Positions 45,912-57,452 are shown, counted from the stretch's first letter. The stretch is 64,000 nt of DNA from Forficula auricularia (GCA_024734495.1 JALMQS010000153.1:13482299-13546298), one strand, 5' to 3'. Notes: a model not told the origin generated them from the sequence alone. A program made the numbers and translations.

Positions 45912-45989
45912 ATTGGAATCCTTCCTCTGAAGAAGGAGGGAAAAATCCTCCGAAACGTCGGTTTGAAAGGAAAGGAGGAAGGATTCCAA
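45912..45989 (+). repeat. Short foldback with CTGAAGA-hairpin-GAAAC core
   Basis: TTGGAATCCTTCCTC and its complement at the right bound a centre in which 45927-45956 reads CTGAAGA, A, a GGAGG/CCTCC hairpin with a 7-base loop, then GAAACGTCGG. This is the clearest example of the recurrent layout in the window. Confidence 0.8.
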
Positions 45990-46022
45990 AATTATTTGAT
46001 ATGTGTTAATTATATGTATGTT

Positions 46023-46429
46023 TTGCAGTAAAACCCCGTTTTTAAGTAAGAACGGGTTCTTACTAGTTAAAACGGGTTTCACTGAATAACTTTGTAGCAA
46101 CTAGAGTTAGTTGAGTTTGATTCAAATGTATAGAATCTTCATTTTTGAACTTCCGTCTCATTTTGGGTGTTTATTTTCAAAAAATTTTAAACGAAAATGT
46201 CAAAAATTAGAAGCAAAGTTGTAGAGGATGTAATTTTTGACATTTTCGTTTAAAATTTTTTGAAAATAAACATCCACAATGAGACGGAAGATCAAAAATG
46301 AAGATTCTAAACCTTTGAACCAAACACAACCAACATCAATAAACTCTAGTTTCCACAAAGGTATTAAGTGAAACGCGTTTTAACTATAGTAAGAACCCGT
46401 TCTTATTAAAAAACGGGTTTTTACTGCAA
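46023..46429. repeat. 407-bp foldback with ~190-bp arms
   Basis: Arms run from TTGCAGTAAAACCCCGTTTT inward through AGAACGGGTTCTTACTA, TAAAACGGGTTTCACT, CTTCCGTCTCATT and TTTAAACGAAAATGTC; the right arm is the near-complement. The centre (46205-46250) with AGCAAAGTTGTAGAGGATGT and AATTTTTGACATTTTC is shared with 63921-63957, so this core is a dispersed repeat. Confidence 0.85.
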
Positions 46430-47878
46430 CCTACGAGTATATAGCATTTCCAATAAACTTTAAAGAAAAGTTATCAAGTTTTACATATAGTCAAGAGAAA
46501 ATATAAAAGTAAATTTACCCACAACAGGAAAATAAGAGACATGCTTCTAACATTTATGAAAAGCATAACTTGCTTTGTTTTCCCTTAAATTATTACGATA
46601 TTTCAATTAATTTTTAATTTTAAGTTGAACAAAAATATGTAACTTAAAATGTTAGATATGAGTCAATGACTCCTTGTTCCTTTGAGAATTGGATAACTGC
46701 GAGGGATGGTAATTTTAAACAGCTACTTTAATTTTTTTTAGATTTCTTAAATTTCTACAATGTGTACCCTAAAATTAAGCTTGAATTCTCATTTGATGTA
46801 CACAAAAAAAAATTGCAGCAAATTGAGCTTCTAGTACTATTCCTTACGAATTATTTAAATTTTCGGGGGCTTTTACGTCCATAATCTTAGTAAATAATTG
46901 TATATTGGAGATAGGAGCCATTGGTTTCGTTTACTTGGCTGGCCATGAATTAAACAGTAGTTCCAAAAGTAGAAAAGAAAAACAAAAAAAAGCGAACAAT
47001 AATATGTCTGCGATGTTACTTTACTCAAGACCTCTTATTAACAACAGATGGTGAAGATCTTTACGAGTTCCCCGAAATCTTCATGTCGAATATGCCAAAT
47101 CGCTTTTCTAATAGATATAGAATTTCATATCATTGAGATAATGAGCTTGAAAAATATGAACGAAACAAATTATATTTTTTTGTCTAACAAAACAAAACTA
47201 GCAGTGCATTTGTTTGTTAATCAAGGCCCATCCATGGATTGTATTTTGATAGGCGAAAATCTCTGATTCGCATATTAATTCGATTGAATCAAGTTCCCTT
47301 GGGTTATTCAGGTTTTACGTTATGCAGGGAATCAAGGTCAAACATATCTAAATAGAATTTGTTTAATTAAGTATTTCTCGTATAAAATAATAAATTTTAA
47401 TTGAACTAAACTTTGTAGAGAAAACAAATAAATTAATAACTTTGTTGTTGATTAAAATCATTACACTACGACAGTGGCTTAAAACTATTTACCAAAGCAC
47501 AACAACGCGTTCAGTAGAGAAACCAAAATACAACAATCTTATAAGTGTCGGTTTCATTTAGATAATAATCGCACACAATTACATAAATTAATTTAAAATA
47601 CTTGTAATAATTAGATTTAATATAATATTTTTTTATCAAACCTGGATAATTTCGACAGTTTATATGAATTAAAACAATGAGAAACTTCTATATGACTTTA
47701 CAATGAGAGAAATATTCAAAAAATTAGTCTTTTTTGTAGTGGTTAACAAATAAAAACAATTTAGTAGTAACGATTTTTACTATTAAATGAGCTAAACTAT
47801 TAATATATATATATCACTAGAATGAACTCAGGTTAAAATTTACTCTCCCCTCAGGTGGCTCTAGTATTGAATCACACA
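46430..47878. other. AT-rich spacer
   Basis: No supported gene or element. A 72-codon frame at 47048-47266 has no recognisable motif. Confidence 0.5.
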
Positions 47879-48373
47879 TAAAAATAAATATTTTCTCATT
47901 GTGCTTTAAAATGTCTGAAACGCGGAGAAAAATACTTTTCAACTATGATATTATGATTATGACTATGATTTATGTGTCTGAATCCCGACACACACGATAG
48001 CTCAAGAACGGAAAGTCAAAAAGTTCGTTTGTATCAATACATAGTACTGATTAGATTTTTGGAATATCTCGTTCAAAACCCAGAAAATATTATTTATTAA
48101 ATTATTCTATTGAGATTTTAAGAGGATGTTATAGTAGAGCCATAAATAAACAATTTATATTTAAGTTTATTAATAAATACTAGGGCAGGTCTAGTGTATC
48201 GAAAAAGTTTTAACTTTTTTATTATTTTAATGTGGGGTAGAAAATACCTACAAATAGCGCTGATATAATCATCTCTCTCTCTTTATAGCTAAAGTGTATT
48301 ACCAGGATGCAAAATTCAAGTTCAAATCTGGCCACGTACAAGTCCAGACCTGTTTCAGACTATTAGAGATTAA
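47879..48373 (-). repeat. Dispersed ~500-bp repeat, copy B
   Basis: Inverted relative to copy A at 19558-20085, with the same ordered blocks (TTGTGCTTTAAAATGTCTGA, AACGCGGAGAAAAATA, AGAACGGAAAGTCAAAAAGT, CAGGTCTAGTGTA.., CCAGACCTGTTTCAGACTAT). The copies differ by small indels and substitutions. Non-coding. Confidence 0.75.
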
Positions 48374-49565
48374 TTTATTAATTTCTATTATTCTAGCAAT
48401 GACCTTTTGCACTCGGACCAAAACGATACTCGTTATAGTGAAAGAGAATATTCAATTGGACTTAATTAAAATTCAGACAAAAATGTAGAAAATAAATTAC
48501 TTGTTGCGGCTCAAACTATCAAGCGTAACGAGCGTTGAAAAAAGGTTTTACTTTTTCTTCTATTTCTGTGTTCTTTGCGTCGAGAAATCCACTTAAATTT
48601 AGTTCAATTTAAAAAAAAAAAAATATTTTTTTTACCATTACACTAAACAAAAACATAAAATTAAAACCAAATTTTAAAAAATAACTCCCGCAAAAAGCTA
48701 GCGCTCAAGGGCTATAGGCCATTTAGTCCTGTGATAGGGTTGCCCTGCAAGAAGGCGTTACATCGAGAAAGTGTAGTTGATGACAAAGACATAATACAAA
48801 CTATATCTCCTATTAGTAAAATATTGATTATACATAAGCCTATTTATAATTTTTATGTGTTTTGTATAGTTGTTTACATCAAGCAGTAGACACACTCTTT
48901 GATTTATTCCTCCTGTTATTTTATCAAATTCTCTAACGTTTAAAGTAAAATAAAATGCTAAACTAGAAATGCGGTCTAGGAATAGTTGCCAAATTTCTCG
49001 ATAGATGGTTCCTCTTATTCGGCAAAGTCAAATTATCAAAAAAAACCGGTTCATTTTAATCAAATGATTTAAAAATAATTATTTATTAATAAATTAGTCC
49101 ATTTCATAATCATTACGTTAAATGGTATTTTAATTTAGTATTAATATCAAATATCCCCTAAAAAGGAATAAAATTCCTTATGTACAATAAAGTCGACTCA
49201 TATTATGCTATACATGCTTCAAATTTGAATTTAAATGGGTCAGTTTTTATCTTATTCGTTGGAGCGCGTATAAAATATTTCGTTTCAAATTCGTATTGCT
49301 TAAGACAGCGAATAAACTACTGAATATGTTCATTTATTTCGATGTTTATAAGTCGATAAATCTTCTTGTTGAGGTGTGGAAGACCACCCAAAGAGAAACA
49401 ACAAGTGGAGGAGATTCAGGCAAAGCGCAAAGGTGATCATATTTTAAAAATGAGTGTGGAGAGTTAAATGAGAAAGACCGATAAAAATAAATGAGGTTCA
49501 CAACAAGAGACGAATTTCCAATAAAGAATTCATTTTCGACGAATTATTTTTATTTGAGGCTTTCC
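48374..49565. other. AT-rich spacer
   Basis: TACATCAAGCAGTAGACACACTC at about 48875 is a weak copy of the GACAACCTC motif. Nothing else is recognised. Confidence 0.5.
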
Positions 49566-50035
49566 ATGCCAAATCGGACGTTTTGAAAAGTTTTAATTTT
49601 TGATTTCGTTCATTTTTTGACATTTATTAGTACCCATCAAAAAACTCTTCCTGGTAAATATTGAAATTTTTTTGAACACCGGTTTAAAAGATATTGTATC
49701 TTCAAAAATAGTCCAAATTCAAATTTTTTCTGTATGTACTCTTCGATTTTTTTGATAAAAATTTTAAGACTAGGTTGATTGTGGCCTATGTTAATTACTA
49801 TTTTTTTTTTGATTTTTGAAAACAGTATGTAAAAAACTAAAATAAAAAAACAATTTGAATTTGGACCATTTTGAAGAAATTATGATCGAAAAACAGAAAT
49901 TCGATATCTTTTAAACCAGTGATCAAAAAAATTTCAAAATTTTCCAGGAAGAGATAGATTTTTGATGGGCACTAAAAAATGTCAAAAATGAAGGAAATCA
50001 CAAATTAAAATTTTTCAAACCGTCCGATTTGGCAT
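49566..50035. repeat. 470-bp foldback with ~190-bp arms
   Basis: Arms start ATGCCAAATCGGACG and contain CCCATCAAAAAACTCTTCCT, GGTTTAAAAGATAT and GTCCAAATTCAAATT; the right arm is a diverged complement. The loop of ~90 bp near 49800 is T-rich. No terminal duplication was seen. Confidence 0.85.
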
Positions 50036-52300
50036 TTAGTTTACCTTTTATACAATTAGTAATGAAAATTTATGATTTTTGAGAACTACGACTGTTAAAG
50101 TTCTTTATTCCAGTACTTTAGTTTAAGATACGACCTTTCAACAAATTCTACAAAAAGCTAATTATAAATAAACAGACTAGTTTTTCGTTTTTAATCATAA
50201 AAACATTTTTTGTAGTTTTGTAAAAAATTTGTTCACCATTTATCCTAAGAGAAAGCTTTTTTGTTGAATTTATAGACCTGGGGTTCACTCAAATTTTTTT
50301 TTATAATAGTTGTTATATTTAGCTGTTTTTAGAAATTTCGTAACTAAAAAACTACTTGAGGGAAGCAGGTTGTTCAACAATATAACATCTCTGCTTCCGT
50401 AGCAGAGGGTCCGTGCTCAAAACCCAATCACTGTAAAAATTTATCCGGTTATAATTTGACACCTATAAAAATTTACACACTCACAAACACTCATATATGC
50501 ATTTATAAAATAAAAATCATATAAAATCTAGTAAATTGGATTTGATCTTGAAGTCATAAAAAAGTATTTGAAAAAATAATCTAAAAATTATTAAAAATCG
50601 CCTTCTGAAATAAAAACCTAAATATTCAAAATTTTATAATTAACGATGAACGCTCTATTCAGAAAATTGCTAGCATAAAAATTTTCTAAAAACCACATTT
50701 TAGACCTAAAAAAGTAAAGATCTCTAAAAATCTTACCATTGAATTTTTAATTTACAAATAGAAGATTTACATACATTACATCATATAAAAAATCTTTGCT
50801 TCTATCTATTTGCTGTAATAAGCAACTGAAAATAAAAATTTGATTAGAAATGTTTAGTCTTCATCTATTTATTCGGCTAAATTATCACTTAACTATTTGC
50901 GTAATCAGAATACAAATAGAATTCAATAAATAAAGTTATATCGATGTCTCACGTCATTCAATTTTATAATTTATGTAAATAAAAATTAAAGTAAAATCTG
51001 GCGTGATTTCCGCACCAGACTTGACTTTTACTTTAACTAGGTTTTAATAAAAATGCAAAACATTAAAGTTTTAAAATTTAATTAAAAAATATATTTACTC
51101 ACAAAACATTTAAAAGACATCATTTGTTGAATAGAAATAAAAATTAATAAAAATAGTTACTTGTACATAACCCTGGTTATTTAAATTTCTAAAAGCTAGT
51201 TTGTCCACTCCCGGTCTTTGACTGGCAATTAAATCTGCTATTTATCATAATGCAATCCCTTTAAGTTAAAGCTTGAAAGTCCACAATCTGGCATTTATCT
51301 GTATTTTAAGATTAATTTGAGCTCAATTTAAGTTTAATCAAAACCGACCCTAAATCTTTTCTAACAAATACATAACTCTTACAGGCATCCGATTATTACA
51401 ATATTTATATAGAACAAAGAAAATGTAATTTGTGATAAAGCCCCCTATTTGTAAAATACGCCATATTCATTATAGAACCGCTCTTTAAGATCATTCTAGG
51501 AACTATAGAATTTCTGAAATTGTTTATTCTACTAACGTCAAAAAACTGAATTCCCCTCTGGTTTTCCACAGTGATTCTATAATACATAATCCTTAAAGAC
51601 CTGAGTATATATATGTACCTTCGAATCCGAGTCAATCCCTTTTTTTTATATATTCCCTTTCAGTTTCAGCTAGATCTTGAATTTTCTTGTATCATTAATT
51701 TTAGAAATAATAATAAACATACATACTAAAAATATTTTCTCAACACCAATTAGCAATGAAAAACGAGTCCGAAACGTCGATTCAAAAACTGTAAAAGGAA
51801 AACTTTCCAGTAAATACTTTTTACTTTACTAAACATGGTATGGTCATGTATTGTAATCGTGCATGAAAAAAGCGTTTTTTTTTTTGCATCTTTTTTCTTA
51901 ATATCTCAAAAACGGCAGAAACTATTTTGATTAAAAAAATTGAGCAAAACCATGTCACTTCGGTCTACAAAAAAAACCCTAATAAGTAAACATCGAAAAA
52001 ATTAAATTTTTCGAGATAATAATAGTTTTGTCAAAATGTATGTTAGTCTGTTAGTATGTGCGTTACTAAATTTTGTTGACGAGCTAGATCAAAAACTAGT
52101 GTGAATATCAAAATCAAATTTGACACGTAATTTTGGTCCACTGAGATTAAGAGCTAATTATATTTAGGTGTATATCGACCCAAAATTAAGGGGAGAGGGT
52201 GGCGGGTTAAAATTTAAAATTATAATATTTTCAAACTAAAATATATATATATACTATAAAATGAACCTATAATAACGAAAATATTTATTTTTCTTGCGCC
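50036..52300. other. AT-rich spacer
   Basis: GAGTCCGAAACGTCGATTCA at 51763-51782 matches the 3' half of the hairpin-GAAAC layout, without the CTGAWGA half. No gene is supported. Confidence 0.5.
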
Positions 52301-52304
52301 AAAA

Positions 52305-52495
52305 TTAGAGGGGGGGGTCAAAAAATGAAAATCTAAGCCCTTGGACCAAATTTTGTATACATAATCAGTGGGCCCCTAGAAGTCTAAAAATTCAAAAACT
52401 AACCGCCCGAAATGGGGGGGGCGTCCCCAAAATGGGGGGGGGGTGGGGGTTGTAGGGTCAAAAAATGAAAATCTAGGCCCTTGTACCAAACTCAA
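52305..52495 (+). repeat. Direct repeat of GGGTCAAAAAATGAAAATCT with G runs
   Basis: GGGTCAAAAAATGAAAATCT followed by AGSCCCTTG and ACCAAA occurs at 52315-52350 and 52454-52490, separated by G-rich runs (52417-52450). Non-coding. Confidence 0.65.
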
Positions 52496-53244
52496 CCAGA
52501 AGTGTATGGTAAAGTCAAGTGGATGGCCACATCAGAACGTGTCAATTTATTTTTATTGGAAATAATCTTTTGATTTATTCTTGAACTACCTTCCATTAAA
52601 TCCTCAATTAATAATAATAAATATCGAAATATACCTATATATAAATTAATAAAATCAGACAATGGATATTGGAGGAAATTAATTTTTAATGTCTTTAATC
52701 AAATAAGAAGAGTTAAGATGTCAAAATGTCAATGAAAAAAAAAAATAAGATTTTATTTTTTCTGACTTCTATTTAAAAAAATATTTTCTTGTTAGAATTT
52801 TTTGTTTTGACAGTCTTGTCATGTGGGTCGCGATAAATTGACGTTTTAAAATTTAGGTCATTGAAAAGTTTCGGAAGCTCTTGACGAATCCTATAGATTC
52901 TCATTATGAATGTTGTTTACATCGCATATAAAAATTAGAATAATTTTTTTTCATGTTTTGAACAATAACAAAAGTGAAAATTGAAATTTTCAATAAAAAT
53001 GAGTTGCTTCAGATGATAATTTTCTTTAATTTAAAAATGTACAGGCAGTTTCAAATGAAAAAAAAACAATTATAAAATGAAAAAAACATCTTTCTTTTTT
53101 ATCAATTACGATATTAATTTAAAATTGTATTTTTTTGAATTTAGACGTATCGAGAGAGAAAGAGACGGGACATTAGCCTCCACCCTCGAAATCATCTAAC
53201 TGACACAAATTAAATGAATAATATATTTATATACAATCATAAAA
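52496..53244. other. AT-rich spacer
   Basis: Nothing recognised. Confidence 0.5.
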
Positions 53245-53963
53245 TCTTTCTTATATTATTAAATGAGCAATTCTTGTATATATATATATATAATCGGTTT
53301 CTCGAAAACGGCTCTATCGATTTGGATGAAATTCACGGGTTAGAGGGTTTTTGTGTTGACAATTCGATCTGTCACGGTCTCATCTTCGGCTAAGTTGTTT
53401 TTGATGAGTTTTTTGTTAATTGAAATAATTCCCACAGGTGGTTGGTTGTTTGAAAAATTTATAAGTAATTACATTTTTTTAAATTTTTCTTTTAAAAAAA
53501 TTTATTAGTGTTTTTATTTTAAATTCCACTAATAGATAATTACAAATATTATTATATATTAGAATGTGTCAATTTAATTAATTATTTAAAGGTATTTTTC
53601 TATAAAATAATTTATTAGAATATCAATTTCATTTTCTTAAAAAATCTGACAATTCGAAGGATCGTGCCTCCTTCTTCAGGATTTAAAAGGGTCAACGAAA
53701 GAACTTCCGTGTATATTAATATTATTTTTAATTGCAATTACATTCAAAACTTTGTGGCCAGTGCCACGTCTTGGTGATGGTCATAGTGGGTGTAAACGTT
53801 GGTAAAAATATAAATTAAGTATTATTTCAATTTTATTTTATTTTGGATGCGATTAAAAATCGACCTTTTTAATCTGAATTTAAAATTAAAAATAATATTA
53901 ATATATATCACTTTTAAGTGAATCAAAAAATTACCGAGCATCGCTCTGTGTTCCAGGTACTGC
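53245..53963 (+). mobile_element. Non-autonomous Helitron, copy 2
   Basis: Shares with 20190-20940 the 5' region (TATTATTAAATGAGCAA, AACGGCTCTA, GACAATTCGATCTGTCACGG, TCTCATCTTCGGC) and the 3' region (AAAAATCGACCTTTTT, ATTACCGAGCATCGCTC, CCAGGTACT). The 3' hairpin has one mismatch and the last bases read CTGC instead of CTRR, so this copy is older or its end is mutated. (TA)n at about 53277-53292. On the minus strand at 53652-53679 it carries CTGAAGA, an AAGGA/TCCTT hairpin and CGAAT. Confidence 0.7.
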
Positions 53964-54691
53964 TTATTAATTTTTTTCCAATTTTGAGATCCTCTGAAAA
54001 AATTTAATATATTATGGTGGTTGCTATTGAAATATATATGTGAAAGAAGTATACGAATAAGTATAAATTTATATAAAAAATACAAATTAAAAATTAATAT
54101 TTAAATTTTTATGCCCCCAGCCTAATAATATATATTTTTATTATTATTAGAATAATTTAATCTGACCTTTACCAATGAAACTAGTTTTTCTTTTATTGTT
54201 TGAGTTGTGTAAAATTTAATCCTAATTATTTATTATATTATTAATATAATTTTCTAAATCTGATTATTAAAACGAGTTACTTATAAAAATAAAATAATTA
54301 AATAAATAATTAGGATAACTAGAAGTACAATTCGTCTGGTGTGTTTAGATATTTTTTCGCCTGACTGTGAAACTAGCTGAAACACTTATCTAACTCGTTC
54401 ATAAAATATTCACGCCAGAGGCCCCGGGCTAATTGCCTTGAACTTAGTATCGTGCTACTTGGCCGACTTATTTTCCTAAATCAAGTTTATTATTTGCTAT
54501 TATATAAATAGTAACTACTTTTGGAAATTCACCTATTTACACACGAATATTAAAAAATGTATTACTTAGCTTTTATTAAAACAATTTCAACAAAATGAAT
54601 TTCTTGTGAAATAAATATTAAATAAAATAACTTTTTTTATCATAGTTGGTATATGAGTAAGCAGAAAAATAAAATTAAAAAGATTTATTTT
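53964..54691. other. AT-rich spacer
   Basis: Nothing recognised apart from a GC-richer patch near 54415-54435 (CCAGAGGCCCCGGGC) with no assignable role. Confidence 0.5.
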
Positions 54692-54699
54692 GCCTAGAG

Positions 54700-55546
54700 C
54701 AGTGGTGGTGAGGAGCGATTGGGGGCGATGAGTACCTATTCAAAGGGGGGGAAATTAAAATACACTCACTTGCAAAGAAATGGAATCACTTCCCTTGCGA
54801 GTTGTTAAATGTAAATTTCATTCTCAAATATTTTTTTTTTAAGGACGCGGCGACTACAATTCTCAAATATAAATAATGTTATATTAATATTTTTTAGAAA
54901 AAATATTTAAATTTCTAATAAGTTACAAAGAAACATACTATTGTGAACGCGGCATTTAGAGTATTTTTTTCTTGATGATAATATACTTATTTTTAATGAT
55001 AATATTTTGGAGTAGCATGTCCTTTGATGCTGGAACATGCCTTATTTGACAATAGGATGGTGGGACTTTACAATTCGCACTTTTTGAACCTCAATAAATT
55101 TAATTTAGGTTTTTCATATTTTGGGTTAAGAGATTCTAAAGGAAACACCAGATGTCAATAATAAATTCATTGATTGGGGGTTTTCTAAATTTCGAATTTG
55201 CGTGGGAATTTTCCAAGAGAGTAATTTCTAGAAAATAGGCAGGCTTCAATATTTTGAACGCCCTGGTGATTAAGGATCCAACCAATAAGAAGGTTTTGGA
55301 GAATTTCCACTCAAAAAGTCTATCAATTTTCAAGACACAAGCAAGTCAGTTTTAAGTCAGTAGAAGTTCATGCACTATGGATTCAAAGAAGAAGTGTCGT
55401 CAATACTCAGCTAAAATAATACAACTGCTTTATTATTTACACTTTACTTAAAATTAAAATTAGCCACAATGAAAATGAAAAGGGGGCGAAGGTGTTAGTC
55501 AACCTCCAGAAAGGGGCGATGGGCCACAAAAGGTTGGGAACCACTG
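54700..55546. mobile_element. hAT-like element with perfect 8-bp target duplication
   Basis: GCCTAGAG occurs exactly at 54692-54699 and 55547-55554. The right end, inverted, reads CAGTGGTTCCCAACCTTTTG, a classic hAT end. The left end begins CAGTGGTGGTGAGGAGCG, so only the outer seven bases match, but both ends continue with GGCGATGG/GGGGCGAT-type sequence. The 847-bp interior has no transposase motif; a 65-codon minus-strand frame is not recognisable. Confidence 0.8.
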
Positions 55547-55588
55547 GCCTAGAGTAACAGAGTTGCCGATTCTTAAGGAGAAATCAAT

Positions 55589-56130
55589 GAGGAAGTTTTT
55601 GTTGAGTTTCACTGAAATCAAGATTTAAAAAGTTGTTATAAGCCTCAATATATTTCGGGTTGTTAAGCCATCTTCAGGAGTAGACACTATGTAGGTACTC
55701 ATGAAGATGGGTTACTCCGAAATATATTGAGGTTTATAACAACTTTTAAATCTTCATTTCAGTGAAACTTAAAAAAACTCCTCTTAATTATAATATTTTT
55801 AAATCCTTAATTTCAGTGAAACTCAACCAATACTCCTTTTAATTATAATAATTATAATTAAGAGGAGTTTTGTTGAGTTTCACAGAAATGAAAGATTTAA
55901 AATGTTGGTAAAAGCCTCAATATATTTCGGGTTGTTATAAGCTATCTTCAGGAGTAAACACTATGTAGGTACTCCTGAAGATGGGTTAACAATCTTAAAT
56001 ATATTGAGTCTTATAACAACTTTTTAAATCTTTCATTTCTGTGAAAATCAACAAAAACTCTCATTAATTATAATAATTTAAATTAAGGGGAGTTTTTGTT
56101 GAAGTTTTACAGAATTTATAAATTATTTAT
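55589..56130. repeat. Two related foldbacks in tandem
   Basis: The unit 55589-55783 and the unit 55845-56080 are both palindromic, sharing GTTTCACTGAAAT or GTTTCACAGAAAT ends, CCTCAATATATTTCGGGTTG, CATCTTCAGGAGT and CACTATGTAGGTACTC. Each arm has the layout CTGAAGATGG..CGAAAT: minus strand at 55653-55678 and 55925-55950, and a degraded form on the plus strand near 55700 and 55976. A third partial arm follows at 56092-56130 (GGGGAGTTTTTGTTGAAGTT). Confidence 0.8.
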
Positions 56131-56140
56131 ATAATGTTTC

Positions 56141-56290
56141 ACTATATACCAACAACCGAACTGTTTTAATTTATGGTAGTTTGTCTTCTGGTTGATGCAA
56201 ATAAAAATTTACCTATATATATAAGTACCATATATATATACTGTATTTGTTATGAGATTATAGTTTCGAAGGTTTAATCTTCATTATCAG
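56141..56290 (-). repeat. Repeat edge motif plus microsatellite-associated unit
   Basis: ATGTTTCACTATATACCAAC at 56141-56160 is the inverted GGTGTTGGT..GTGAAAC motif beside the foldback pair. It is followed by a unit similar to 29752-29893: GTTGATGCAAATAAA, (TA)-rich centre and TAGTTTCGAAGG, with CTGATAATGAAG..CTTCGAAAC on the minus strand. Confidence 0.55.
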
Positions 56291-56382
56291 ACTTTTTGAA
56301 TAAAAATATTTTTTTCAGTTATATGTTATATCACATCAATTCACATACCCAATTGTATGAAGGTAAATTTATTTTTTTATAG

Positions 56383-56566
56383 GGGTCGGGTTGACCGAGA
56401 GGATAGCGTACAAGCCTGCTAATCAAGAGGACCCGGGTTCGAATCCGACTCGCGGCAACCAGCTAAAATAAGATCCCTAGATAGAAGACAAAATTTAAGA
56501 AATAATAGTATCGTAAATTGGCTGATGGCTAGAAAGGCCAAAAAGCCAAAAAAAATAAAAAAAAAT
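56383..56566 (+). mobile_element. tRNA-derived SINE, family 1, copy 2
   Basis: GGGGTCGGGTTGACCGAGAG carries the A-box and GGGTTCGAATCCG a perfect B-box about 50 bases later. The body has GATCCCTAGATAG, AGTATCGTAAATTGGCTGAT and GGCCAAAAAGCCAAAAAAAA with an A-rich end. It is the better preserved of the two family 1 copies. Confidence 0.8.
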
Positions 56567-56711
56567 TGTTACGAGTTAAACATTTTATAAACGTTTGTTG
56601 CCTCAAATTTTACATTAGCGTAGTGCGTCTTAAAAAAAATTAACCCCCTCCCCGAGTTTATTTAAAATTAGTCCGGTGCTTTCTTTTGAACTGGAGAATT
56701 CTCTATGATAA

Positions 56712-57452
56712 ATAATAACCAACGATATCTATTTATCTATCCAAGACATTCTGATACGAAATAAGCCATGGCCTATAGTCAGGATCCAGAAGTATAAATT
56801 GTCTCTATCATTTTGGTTAACTTCTTTTGGGGTCATTTTCAATTTATTTTTCCAGCGGAAGACAGTCTTATATTGCCTACTTCAATTTAAAAATAAAGAA
56901 GACAATATTATTTTTCTTCTAGTGATTATCATAAAAGCGATGATAGTTCTTTTTCCTATTAATCGGAAGAAATCTAAAAAACTAGCTCAGGTTTTTAAAA
57001 AAGGAAGTTTGTATAAAAGTTTTCTCGATCATTTGTGGTTAATTTCGTTTAGGATCAACTTAGCCTTTGAGCCTAAGAATCTGTCGATTCAGCTAGTTTT
57101 GATATTAACTTTAGCTAGTAGGAGACATATTTGACTGTTGGGTGATTTAACTGACAGTCAAAGTTATTCGGAACTTAACAAAACTCATATACCTCAAGAA
57201 GTTTTTAGAAAACGAACACGAGCTTACATTTTAATTAAAACTCAAAGAGATTCATTTGGAAAAGATTCAATAGGGGTGTGTTTTTATAACATTTTAGCTA
57301 AGAAAATCCGAAATTAAGCATGAGGATTAGTCACAATGAAGAAATTGAATATGTCCTCGCCATCTGATAGACAAGCTGTGAATGCGTATTGGTCTTTTGA
57401 AAAAAGCCACCTCAGAACTCGCGGCCTTGTACCCTTATTGAAATTTAATTAA
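56712..57452 (+). pseudogene. Decayed reading frame of unknown origin
   Basis: One frame runs 247 codons with only three internal stops (TGA at 57132, TAA at 57315, TGA at 57321), where roughly 18 would be expected at this base composition, so it probably was coding. Residues include LLGDLTDSQSYSELNKT, EVFRKRTRAY, QRDSFGKDSIGVCFYN and, after the last two stops, SSPSDRQAVNAYWSFEKS. The first 100 codons are hydrophobic-rich. I do not recognise the family. Two of three stops are TGA, which would be Trp in a mitochondrial-type code, but TAA would still stop. It may be a transposable element or viral remnant, or a lost gene. Confidence 0.45.

Noticed and set aside
56383..56460. Possible tRNA gene
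   Set aside because: The same head plus ~110 bp of shared body occurs at 42598, so it is a SINE.
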